Source of the DNA: Paenibacillus sp. JCM 10914
GTDB lineage: Bacteria; Bacillota; Bacilli; Paenibacillales; Paenibacillaceae
Assembly (NCBI RefSeq): GCF_001315105.1
Contig: NZ_BAZR01000024.1
Coordinates: 1 to 64,000 of the forward strand
Length of the DNA: 64,000 nucleotides
Direction: 5' to 3'
The number at the start of each line of letters is the position of its first letter. The stretch's first letter is position 1. The translations under genes were made by a program, and so were the position numbers. Of the stretch, positions 27,501 through 35,322 are shown piece after piece. The notes beneath the pieces are model-generated. The model was not told the DNA's origin. It was given only the letters and a program-made list of their open reading frames with translations, and did no database searches.

Positions 27501-30500
27501 ATATCGTAATCGGCTCACCGATTGCGGGAAGAACGCATGCTGATCTGGAACCCGTGGTCGGTATGTTCGTCAACACATTGGCCCTGCGCCATCGACCGAC
27601 CGGGGAGAAATCTTTCCTAGCTTTCTTGCAGGAGGTAAAGGATCATGCGATACAAGCATATCAACACCAGGATTATCCCTTTGATGTGTTAGTGGAAGAG
27701 CTCGCGCCTACACGAGATTTAAGCCGTAATCCATTGTTTGATACGATGTTTGCGCTGCAAAATATGGAGCGGCAAGCATTAGAATTGGATGGGCTTAAAG
27801 TCACGTCGTTACCTGGAGAAGGAAAGGTAGCCAAGTTTGATCTAACGTTGACCGGTTGGGAGACGGAGAAGGGTCTGGATTTTACGCTGGAATACGCGAG
27901 TGACCTGTACCGCAGAGAAACCGCAGAGCGATTGGTGGAACATTGGATACAACTGCTCGTAGAAATCGTTAGGGATCCGACACAGGCATTAGCACGAATA
28001 AATATATTGTCGGCGGATGAGGAGCAGCTACTGGACCGTTTCAATCAAACGGAAACCGTCTATCCGAGGGACCAGACGGTTCATCAGTTGTTCGAAGCTC
28101 AGGTGGAACGAACGCCCGACGCTGTGGCTGTCGTATTTGAGGAAGCGGGGCTATCGTATCGGGAGCTAAATCAGAAGGCGAACCAGTTAGCTAGAAAGCT
28201 GAGAGCGGAAGGTGTGGGTCCAGAACAATTGGTCGGTATCATGGTGGAGCGTTCGCTGGAGATGATCATTGGAGTATTGGGTATATTGAAGGCGGGCGGC
28301 GCTTATGTTCCGATTGATCCAAATTATCCCCAAGACCGAATCAAATACATGCTTTCTGACAGCGGAACACGCTGGTTACTAACGCATACCCAACTAGCGG
28401 GCCACGTAGTATTTCAAGGTCAGACTATTCTGCTGGATCAAGATGAGTTATATGTAGGCGGAGTAGAGAATCTCATGCCAGAGAGTAAGGCGAATAACCT
28501 GATCTATGTCATGTATACCTCTGGTTCTACCGGTAAGCCTAAGGGGGTTATGATTGAGAACTATTCCGTGGTTAACTATTTGCATTGGATGCAACGGGAG
28601 TACCCGCTTGATGCAACGGATGTCATTTTGCAAAAAACGCCTTTTAGTTTTGATATCTCGATAAGAGAATTATTGCTAGGGATTTTAAATGGAGGAAAGA
28701 TAGTTTTTCTTACTCCTGGTGCCGAGAAAAAACCTGATGAGATTGCTAAAGCTATTCAACATTACAAAATTACTCGAATTCATTTTATTCCATCTATGCT
28801 ACAAGTATTTATGCATTTCATCGAGAAGAGTGGTCATTTGGAACAGCTCTCAACTTTGAGATATGTATTTTTGGGGGGAGAAGCTCTGAAGGCGCAGCAC
28901 CTTCGCAAGTTTTTTGGGATATTTGACAATCACCAGATCCGATTAATCAATCTGTACGGCCCTACGGAAACGACAATCGACGTGACCTATTACGAATGTT
29001 CGGATCCGAATCAAAAGGTGCTTATCGGTCGGGCGGAAGACAATATTCGTTTATACATTATCGGAAAGCATGGTCAGCGACAAGGGATTGGATTGGCTGG
29101 CGAATTGTGCGTTGCAGGCGATGCTCTGGCACGGGGATATTTGAATAAGCGTGAGCTTACAGAGAAGCAGTTCATAGAGAATCCATTGGTAGCTGGAGAA
29201 CGTATATATCGAACAGGAGATCGTGCCCGTTGGTTATCAGACGGAAATATTGAATACCTTGGCCGATTAGACCATCAAGTGAAGATCCGCGGTTATCGAA
29301 TTGAGTTAGGCGAGATCGAGCATGAGCTCGGTCAGCAGCAGGGTATACAAGAGGCTGCGGTTGTGACGCATGAAGACCAACATGGCCAAGCATATTTAAG
29401 TGCGTATATTGTCTCAGACAACGAGCTGACAGTGACGCAATTGCGAAATCGCCTCTCCAAGCAATTGCCCGAGTATATGATACCAGCTCAGTTTATCAGA
29501 ATAGAGCAAATGCCTGTCACTTCTAACGGGAAATTGGACCGAAAAGCACTTCCTACGACCATTATAGAACTGCAAAGCGGTCGGGAATATATAGCTCCAA
29601 CTACAGCTGTGGAGAAAGCATTGGTCGAGGTATGGGATGAAATATTGAATAATGGGAGACCTATCGGGGTTCGTGACCATTTCTTTGAACTCGGTGGTCA
29701 TTCCCTGTTGTTATTCGCTGTGGCCGAAAGAATAAACCGCGTACTAAGCATAGAAATATCGCTGGAATACTTATACAGGTTTCCAATTTTAGAGGATTTA
29801 GCTCAGGAGATCAGTAGTTCGAGGGCATTAAACAACGAGGCTGAACAGCTAGGCCTATTTATGGATCATGACGAAACACAACCCATATTGTTTTGTTTTC
29901 CTCCTATCGAGGCCCATGCTTATTTTTATCATAATCTGAAATTTAGCGGGAGCTCTATTTACGCTTTTAATTTCATAGAATCAGCTAATATGTATCTGGA
30001 ATATGCCCATGCCGTCATAAACAGACAGCCGGAAGGCAAACTTAACATACTAGGATACTCTGCAGGGGGCAATCTGGCCTTCGAAGTGGTTAAACAAATT
30101 GAAAAACTAACACATAGGGAAATCAATTTGATAATAGTGGACTCAAAAAGAAAGGAATTTGAAGAATTTGAATCGGATGATACTTTGATGAGTCGAGCAT
30201 TTGATTATTACGAAGAAATGAAAAGGAAGCATCAAATTACTAATGAAGCGGTGTTCGATATGGAGAAGGCTCTGGCGAAGAACATTCAATACATGAAATA
30301 TCTAAATCGATTAGTGAATGGCGGTAAGCTTACACAAACGAATGTGTTCTTAATCAAGTCCGAGGAAAACCAGCAACTTGATTTGGGCTGGTCTGAAGTC
30401 TCAGACCATTACATCGAATATCAAGGAGATGGGGCTCATACTGAGATGTTTGATAAGGTGAATGTGAGGAATTTCAATCTTATTGAGAACATACTTCGTA

Positions 30501-30556
30501 GTGTGCGTGGGGAATTCTCCAAAGTGAACGAGGACATTGAATCCGTCCATTATTGA
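24515..30556 (+). CDS. NRPS, C-terminal part: A - PCP - C - A - PCP - TE (frame-broken)
   Basis: About 2000 residues continuing the preceding gene. In order: end of condensation domain 1; adenylation 1 (YTSGSTGKPKGVM near 298, YGPTENTTLS near 434); carrier (IGGNSLNA, near 686); condensation 2 (MPHIISDG near 870); adenylation 2 (YTSGSTGKPKGVM near 1334, YGPTETTIDV); carrier (LGGHSLLL near 1728); thioesterase (GYSAGGNLAFE, Ser near 1849). The complete line would make an N-acyl dipeptide freed by the thioesterase. Specificity-pocket residues do not give a confident amino acid for either module. No epimerisation domain is seen. The first residues overlap the previous frame and are probably not a natural start. 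Confidence 0.87.
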   Translation: MQEVKSHALQAYEHQDYPFDKLVEELAPTRDLSRNPLFDTMFALQNMERQALELDGLKVTSLPGEGKVAKFDLTLTGCETEKGLDFTLEYASRLYRRETAERLVEHWKQLLIEIVRDPTQALARINILSADEEQLLDRFNQTETVYPRDQTVIQLFEAQVDRTPDAVAIVFGEAELTYRELNQKANQLARELRTEGVGPEQLVGIMVERSLEMIIGILGILKAGGAYVPIDPAYPQERIEYMLSDSGTRWLLTETRLANRVVFTGRIILLDQEDLYIGAVENLQPECTAGNLIYVMYTSGSTGKPKGVMIEHRGVVRLVKDTNYLHVGTEDTILQSASYSFDAATLEIWASLLNGAKLALLHKGILSLENIEESITAHDVTVVFITTALFTLIVDNRPETFKGLKSILVGGDVLSLKHVKKIRSMYAIELINGYGPTENTTLSTFYRIGQRTKVESSIPIGIPISNSKAYILDDKLMKVPIGVEGELCLAGDGIARGYLNLPQLSAERFIPNPYAASGERMYRTGDRARWLHDGTIEFLGRIDNQVKIRGYRIELGEIESLINMQKGISEAVVVARVGQQGQKYLCAYVVTESRDVVADLRQRLANQLPEFMIPARILEVEELPLTPSGKLDRKALPEPSNSLHDKWKYEAPRTATEVALAGIWRDVLSTDYTIGIRDHFFDIGGNSLNAMMVAYKVNRELGVELTIREIFQYPTIAELAICVEQAVEGECAIIPKIETREHYPVSAAQKRQYLLQRLSEQQITYNMPGAFMLEGECDHERLLTVIKGLVQRHESLRTSFTLINGEIMQSVHPEVSIELDYVERPETMEIETLIQDFVRPFDLSKAPLFRAVLVKLAKGRHLLMMDMPHIISDGISTGILINEFAHLYAGETLLPLRIQYKEFALWQNALLQSEQMEKQRSYWQETLAGPLPILEMPTDYVRPKLQTFEGDRISFTIQSERLAQLKQLAQQTESTLYMVLLAAYTTLLYKYTEQEDIVIGSPIAGRTHADLEPVVGMFVNTLALRHRPTGEKSFLAFLQEVKDHAIQAYQHQDYPFDVLVEELAPTRDLSRNPLFDTMFALQNMERQALELDGLKVTSLPGEGKVAKFDLTLTGWETEKGLDFTLEYASDLYRRETAERLVEHWIQLLVEIVRDPTQALARINILSADEEQLLDRFNQTETVYPRDQTVHQLFEAQVERTPDAVAVVFEEAGLSYRELNQKANQLARKLRAEGVGPEQLVGIMVERSLEMIIGVLGILKAGGAYVPIDPNYPQDRIKYMLSDSGTRWLLTHTQLAGHVVFQGQTILLDQDELYVGGVENLMPESKANNLIYVMYTSGSTGKPKGVMIENYSVVNYLHWMQREYPLDATDVILQKTPFSFDISIRELLLGILNGGKIVFLTPGAEKKPDEIAKAIQHYKITRIHFIPSMLQVFMHFIEKSGHLEQLSTLRYVFLGGEALKAQHLRKFFGIFDNHQIRLINLYGPTETTIDVTYYECSDPNQKVLIGRAEDNIRLYIIGKHGQRQGIGLAGELCVAGDALARGYLNKRELTEKQFIENPLVAGERIYRTGDRARWLSDGNIEYLGRLDHQVKIRGYRIELGEIEHELGQQQGIQEAAVVTHEDQHGQAYLSAYIVSDNELTVTQLRNRLSKQLPEYMIPAQFIRIEQMPVTSNGKLDRKALPTTIIELQSGREYIAPTTAVEKALVEVWDEILNNGRPIGVRDHFFELGGHSLLLFAVAERINRVLSIEISLEYLYRFPILEDLAQEISSSRALNNEAEQLGLFMDHDETQPILFCFPPIEAHAYFYHNLKFSGSSIYAFNFIESANMYLEYAHAVINRQPEGKLNILGYSAGGNLAFEVVKQIEKLTHREINLIIVDSKRKEFEEFESDDTLMSRAFDYYEEMKRKHQITNEAVFDMEKALAKNIQYMKYLNRLVNGGKLTQTNVFLIKSEENQQLDLGWSEVSDHYIEYQGDGAHTEMFDKVNVRNFNLIENILRSVRGEFSKVNEDIESVHY

Positions 30557-30599
30557 TATACTAGTAATATCTAAGGAAGCTGTGGACAGGAGTGAGAAA

Positions 30600-31049
30600 A
30601 TGCTGGAATATCGCAAGGCCACGATCGATGATATTAAAGAGTTAATGGAGTTAAGGAAAACACAATTGGTGGACGAGGGAATCGAGCCAAGTATGGATAT
30701 CGATGCGGAGCTGTATGTCTTCTTCCGAAATAAACTGACGGATGGTTCACTCGTTCAGTGGTTAGTAGAAGAACACGGGGACATTGTAGCCTGCGGTGCT
30801 ATCGTGATTTACGATTTTCCACCTTCCTATACGAACAAGAGCGGGAGAAAAGGGTATATCACCAATATGTATACCAAAGACGAGTACCGCGGCAGGGGCA
30901 TCGCCACAAGCGTGCTGACCAAATTAGTGGACGAGGCCAGGCAATCTGGTATATCTAAGATATGGCTTGGTGCTTCTGCATTAGGCAGACCCGTCTATAA
31001 AAAATTTGGATTTAAGGAGACGGACGAATGGTTAGAACTCAATGACTAA
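30600..31049 (+). CDS. GNAT-family N-acetyltransferase
   Basis: 149 residues from the ATG at 30600 with an aggag site, 43 nt past the NRPS stop, so probably in its operon. The acetyl-CoA motif A is YTKDEYRGRGIATSVLTKLV near residues 90-110; the fold ends YKKFGFKETDEW. It likely acetylates a small molecule or protein. In this setting it may modify the lipopeptide or protect the producer, which is inference from position only. Confidence 0.85.
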   Translation: MLEYRKATIDDIKELMELRKTQLVDEGIEPSMDIDAELYVFFRNKLTDGSLVQWLVEEHGDIVACGAIVIYDFPPSYTNKSGRKGYITNMYTKDEYRGRGIATSVLTKLVDEARQSGISKIWLGASALGRPVYKKFGFKETDEWLELND

Positions 31050-31190
31050 AGTTTGAGTTTGATGCTGTTCTCACGATTTTAAAAGAGTACGCACTGTAGA
31101 ATACTTCCATAAAAAATAATAGGAAATTATTTTGGGATGATGATAAACTTGATTTTCTTCACTTCAATATTGAAAGGAGGAATATCAATA

Positions 31191-31937
31191 ATGACTGTAG
31201 ATAACCGCAATCGAACGATCCCGATTTTTGACTGCGATTACGAACGGTTTGATACTCATTTGGAGTTTTATACCGCGCTGGGATTTGATATTACCTATTA
31301 TCAAAAGGCCCCATACCGATTTGCTTCGGTTGCGAAAAACGGCATTGGCGAGTTTAGCTTTTATGGTGTGAAAAGATACAAGGAGGAGGGGAACATAGGA
31401 GGCTGCTATGTTGTTGTGCCTAACGTTCGAGAGATTTTTGAAGAGTTAAAGGCCAACTTAAAGGCGTACTATGGCAGAATCCCTTATCAAGGTACACCTC
31501 GAATTTCAAGGTTAAATCAAACGGCCGAAGACTGGAGAGTTAATGTCACAGATTCCTGTGGAAATACCATGATCATTGGAGAAACGACTGGAGATTCAAC
31601 AAGGTTAATGGAGGAAGAAGATGAAAGAGTGAAGGCACTTGAATCGAAATTTGAAAAAGCATATGCTCAGGCCTACCGGTTTGCATTTTCAAAAGAAGAT
31701 TTCTTAGCTGCCAGAAACACGATGGAAGTAGCATGTAGTAAATTCAAAGAGCAAATATCGAATGAACTTCTATTTAAAGCAAGAATACTGCAAACAGAGA
31801 TTTATCTTTTATTGGGACAACAGGAGAAGGCTGACGGTGCATTATTAGAAGCAGATAACATCGATTTAACTGTAGATGAAAAAGGAAGACTTGGGGAGTT
31901 TATTGAACGTTTAGATGAACTCAAAATGGAACAGTAA
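31191..31937 (+). CDS. VOC/bleomycin-resistance-like protein with helical C-terminal extension
   Basis: 248 residues from the ATG at 31191, preceded by aaaggagg. The first 125 residues resemble a vicinal-oxygen-chelate fold (FYTALGFDITYYQKAPYRFA, ending VTDSCGNTMIIGE). Residues 130-248 are helical and TPR-like. Standard metal-binding His/Glu residues are not obvious, suggesting a binding rather than catalytic role. Being next to the NRPS makes a resistance or immunity role possible. Confidence 0.7.
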   Translation: MTVDNRNRTIPIFDCDYERFDTHLEFYTALGFDITYYQKAPYRFASVAKNGIGEFSFYGVKRYKEEGNIGGCYVVVPNVREIFEELKANLKAYYGRIPYQGTPRISRLNQTAEDWRVNVTDSCGNTMIIGETTGDSTRLMEEEDERVKALESKFEKAYAQAYRFAFSKEDFLAARNTMEVACSKFKEQISNELLFKARILQTEIYLLLGQQEKADGALLEADNIDLTVDEKGRLGEFIERLDELKMEQ

Positions 31938-31961
31938 TAATGTATGTTAATAAGGAAATAA

Positions 31962-31998
31962 AAACGCGTGTTGGGGTCCAGCCCCAGCACGCGTTTGC
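31962..31998. terminator. Bidirectional terminator
   Basis: Long stem aaacgcgtg/cacgcgttt with further pairing (tgggg/cccca) inside. It closes both the NRPS-side genes and the minus-strand operon ending at 32010. Confidence 0.85.
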
Positions 31999-32009
31999 TT
32001 ATTCAGCAT

Positions 32010-33920
32010 TTACTCTATGGACTCTACCACAATCACGGGAACCTGTATGAGCCTCGCAGGCTCTGTACCGTTATCGCCGGGAATCTCCTGTTGATTATTA
32101 CCAAGTTGGTCGGAAGTCTCGGTATCCTCTGTCTCGCTCGGATTCCCCGGCTCCTCCATAGAGCCTTCGTCAACCTGTCCGGTCTCCGGCTCTGCCGGGT
32201 CAACGACAGGAGGGTCTTGACTACCCGGCAACTCGATTGATTGGAACTCGCTAAACGTCCCGATCATAGTAGATTTCCCTGCAGTGAAATCCCATTCTCC
32301 CCTCAGCATAACATAATGGCCATTTTGCTCAGCAAGAGCTTCGCCGTAGCCGCCTTTGAGTATATTAATCGAAAAACGCACTCGTTCTTGCAGATGATTC
32401 TCGATGTCGGCAATAGCGATATCGGTATATTTCAACCGGAAGCCGGTGAATTGATATTGGTCTCCCTGGCGCTCGAGCATGGCGATTTCGTCTGTGCTTG
32501 CTCCTTCATAACTGGTAACGAGCAAAGACTTGTCCGGCTGCACTTGATAGCCATCTGCGGTGAACTGGAACATCAGGTTCAGATTCGCGTTATGGGCTTC
32601 ATAGGCAGAATACATCATGAGATTAGAGCCTGTACTGCCTTCAACCAGAATAACCGGACTTGCCTCCGTACTGAGCGATTCCTCTATGGAGAGCTGTTGG
32701 ATCGCAACTTCGACTGGGAAATCGTGATTTTGGAACAATTGTATCGATTCATCGGCCTGCATGATTGCTAAATAAATGACATTATTGTCATCGGATCCAA
32801 TGGCATAGGCCAGCCCTCCGAAACGCTTCCCGCCTCCACTAACATGCTGGAAATTGCCGTTGCCCCCCCACAGGATGAGCAGACGGCTGGGATCATGAAT
32901 CGTCCAAGCCAATTGGGCTGCTTGCAAGGGTCCAGTCACATCCTGGTATCCCGACAGTGCTTCGTATAATGCAACAGCCCCCTCGTAATTCTGCACTTTA
33001 ACCATCCCTTGTGCCGCAGTTAACCAACGGTTGATCTGATTCTGAATATAGCCCATATTATCCGAACCCTGTTGTCCGGTGCGGCTCAGATAATTCTTGT
33101 AGCTATTGGCATGGGATACAAAGTCTGACGGCCGTCCTAGCTGCACATCACGCTGCAGCATCGTGTGCACAAGCTCGTCCGTTTTGCGATGTACCCAGGA
33201 AGCGGGTACCGAGTGGCTTTCATAGTCAGAACTCATGGTGTATGACCAGTCCAGCAGCTCAGTATACTTTCCTCCGGCAGCCAGTCGCTTCATAATGGTC
33301 TCATCGTGCCGCTGGAACATACCAAGCAGCTTCTCCTGCTTATGAACTTCGCCGCCGTAGAAGGATTCCGGCACGGCCAGCAAGTTCCATTTAAAGCTGT
33401 TGTCCACGTACTGTTCCTGATGAAGCTGATCTTCGGCCTGCCGATAGAACATGCTGATAAATTGTAGGAAAATTCGGTTCACATCATCGGGAATTCCATA
33501 GAAATCAGCGATCTCGCCGTAATAGGAAGCATATGGATCCTGATCTCCGGCCAGACGTCGTCCGGTATCCAGCAACTCAGCATAGACGTTCATAAAGCCG
33601 GAGAAATCCGCTGACTCCCCCAGTCTGTTTAATCGAGAATCGAGTGAGGCGAGGCTCTGCTTCATGGACGTAATCGGTGATAACTCCTGAAGTCTTAGGC
33701 TAAGCAATTCCTCTTTGTATCGGAGGGAGCGGTTATTCCGCGCCTTCTGAAACCACTCCTCCGCCTCAATCAGCTTCTTCTCCGCGTAATATTGTTCTGC
33801 TTGTGTCATCGTATGGACCTTCTGATAGATATGAAACCCTTTGTATCCGATAAGCAGTAGCAGGACAACGCAAAACAAAACGTACAGATTACGCAGGGTT
33901 AGCGTGTTTTTTATCGTCAT
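32010..33920 (-). CDS. Membrane-anchored protein of the tubulin/vWA/GTPase locus
   Basis: 636 residues from the ATG at 33920 (agaggga upstream); a longer frame reaches 34013 but would overlap the previous gene. A membrane span lies near residues 10-30 (NLYVLFCVVLLLLIGYKGF). A TPR-like helical stretch follows (TQAEQYYAEKKLIEAEEWFQ), then a mixed beta region from about 370 to 570 with no recognised motif, and an acidic Pro-rich tail of about 60 residues. Most of the protein should lie outside the cytoplasm. It is last of a three-gene operon divergent from the vWA-tubulin genes. No family recognised; a scaffold or receptor is a reasonable guess only. Confidence 0.75.
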   Translation of the reverse strand: MTIKNTLTLRNLYVLFCVVLLLLIGYKGFHIYQKVHTMTQAEQYYAEKKLIEAEEWFQKARNNRSLRYKEELLSLRLQELSPITSMKQSLASLDSRLNRLGESADFSGFMNVYAELLDTGRRLAGDQDPYASYYGEIADFYGIPDDVNRIFLQFISMFYRQAEDQLHQEQYVDNSFKWNLLAVPESFYGGEVHKQEKLLGMFQRHDETIMKRLAAGGKYTELLDWSYTMSSDYESHSVPASWVHRKTDELVHTMLQRDVQLGRPSDFVSHANSYKNYLSRTGQQGSDNMGYIQNQINRWLTAAQGMVKVQNYEGAVALYEALSGYQDVTGPLQAAQLAWTIHDPSRLLILWGGNGNFQHVSGGGKRFGGLAYAIGSDDNNVIYLAIMQADESIQLFQNHDFPVEVAIQQLSIEESLSTEASPVILVEGSTGSNLMMYSAYEAHNANLNLMFQFTADGYQVQPDKSLLVTSYEGASTDEIAMLERQGDQYQFTGFRLKYTDIAIADIENHLQERVRFSINILKGGYGEALAEQNGHYVMLRGEWDFTAGKSTMIGTFSEFQSIELPGSQDPPVVDPAEPETGQVDEGSMEEPGNPSETEDTETSDQLGNNQQEIPGDNGTEPARLIQVPVIVVESIE

Positions 33921-33936
33921 AACGGTTACAGTCCCT

Positions 33937-34872
33937 CTAATCCCATTTTTGAAAATCAGGGTCCGAGCGGTAATGCTCATTATAAATAGCCGACACTTGG
34001 TCGCGCAGACCATTCCAGGTCAAGCCGGGATTGCGGCGCACAATCTGGTACAAGCGGAGGAAGCGCGATCTCGGGAGTCCGTCCGCATAACGGCGTATGA
34101 AGTCAGGGAAAATGTCGATGTATTTTTTCTTCCGGACGGCAGCTCCGGCAGCGTCGATCATAACCTGTCTGCCATGCTTCATCTTCAGAATGCTAGACTC
34201 ATGAGCGAGCAAATATCGGATCGCGCTGCTCTTAATTAAATCGCGTTTGATCTTCGCGATTTCGCCGATGTAGTCAACCAAATCCGGATCAAAGTCTTCC
34301 AGCAGGAGGGACTCAAGCTCAAGCTCCATGTCTTTGCGCAGGCTGAAGCTTTGAAGCAGGACGATCTGCTGCACCCTGATGGGATCATTCTGAACCAGTG
34401 AGCCGATCTCCCGGACGATTTCATAACCGAGTTGAGCGTCTTCGTTAATGGCGGCAGCAGCTGTCGACTTGTTCAATTCCAGTCCTTCCAGAATCTGCTC
34501 TCGATGGCCGTAGAACAGCTTGTCCAGTGCGTGAAAGGTTTCGGACTCGAGTACGCGCCGCTGGACCTGCCATAACAACACGATCAGGACCAACATCACG
34601 GCGAAGGATATCACAATTTGCAGAAAGGTCTGGCTAAGAAGTACGGCAGAGAGCCCTATGATGTAGAAGAGAAGCCTGTCTTTCTGCATAGAACGCTTGG
34701 CATTGCGCTCCGCCAGCTCCAGTACGGGAACAAGCGAAGGACGCTTGCAGGAAGCGCAAGTGTCCTCCCAAAGGATCGTAAAATGGTGGCAATGTTTGCA
34801 AACTCTTAACTTTTCATAGATATATCTCGTCTTATAATAGGGGCGCAGTTGTACGGGTTTCTTCTTAACCAT
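33937..34872 (-). CDS. Zinc-ribbon membrane protein
   Basis: 311 residues from the ATG at 34872 (gaggga 5 nt upstream). The N-terminal rubredoxin-like zinc ribbon has paired cysteines (CKHCHHFTILWEDTCASCKR, residues 26-45). Two adjacent membrane spans follow near residues 64-105, then a helical, charged cytoplasmic domain of about 200 residues with no recognised motif. The gene sits 16 nt before the anchored protein at 33920 and overlaps the 50-aa peptide gene upstream by 8 nt. A zinc ribbon also begins the GTPase at 44959, so this may be an adaptor in the same machine. Confidence 0.75.
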   Translation of the reverse strand: MVKKKPVQLRPYYKTRYIYEKLRVCKHCHHFTILWEDTCASCKRPSLVPVLELAERNAKRSMQKDRLLFYIIGLSAVLLSQTFLQIVISFAVMLVLIVLLWQVQRRVLESETFHALDKLFYGHREQILEGLELNKSTAAAAINEDAQLGYEIVREIGSLVQNDPIRVQQIVLLQSFSLRKDMELELESLLLEDFDPDLVDYIGEIAKIKRDLIKSSAIRYLLAHESSILKMKHGRQVMIDAAGAAVRKKKYIDIFPDFIRRYADGLPRSRFLRLYQIVRRNPGLTWNGLRDQVSAIYNEHYRSDPDFQKWD

Positions 34873-35017
34873 GTCGTTCCCTCTTCGGGTTAGCGACATC
34901 CATCAAGGTCTGGTGTAACTGCTCCGGTGCCTTGGCGTTCTTCTTACGTTTGTGATAAGCCGTGATCTTGATGATGACAAAAAGAAACAAAATCCCGAGA
35001 CATCCGTATGTAATCAT
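34865..35017 (-). CDS. Small single-span membrane protein
   Basis: 50 residues from the ATG at 35017, supported by aaagga 9 nt upstream. One membrane span (MITYGCLGILFLFVIIKITA) is followed by a basic tail (YHKRKKNAK). It overlaps the next gene by 8 nt, implying coupled translation. It is first in the divergent operon. No known family. Confidence 0.65.
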   Translation of the reverse strand: MITYGCLGILFLFVIIKITAYHKRKKNAKAPEQLHQTLMDVANPKRERHG

Positions 35018-35100
35018 AAATATATTTCCTTTCCAGTGTCGTAATTGATGTGGAATCATGTGGAGTCGTGAAGCTTAAGCCTATGATAACACTGATTATG

Positions 35101-35129
35101 TTGAACTTTGGTAGCTATAATTATATCAT
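35101..35129 (+). promoter_or_regulatory. Candidate promoter for the vWA-tubulin-GTPase operon
   Basis: TTGAAC at 35101-35106, a 17-bp spacer and TATCAT at 35124-35129. The 305-bp divergent intergenic region (35018-35322) is very AT-rich; no clear operator or other gene was found in it. Confidence 0.35.
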
Positions 35130-35322
35130 ATTGTCATAGTGCTGGCAGATTTTAGTGAACTCTATGGTATTTTCTATAGTAATATACCAAAGGCTTGCAA
35201 GAAATGTCGTCCATTAATTTAATTTTCATATCATTTTAAGAATAATGGCTTACAGTTAAATTTCGATGAGGGTAGATAAGAGCATCCGCAGATGCCGAAC
35301 TAATTGGCGAAGGAGTAATTCA

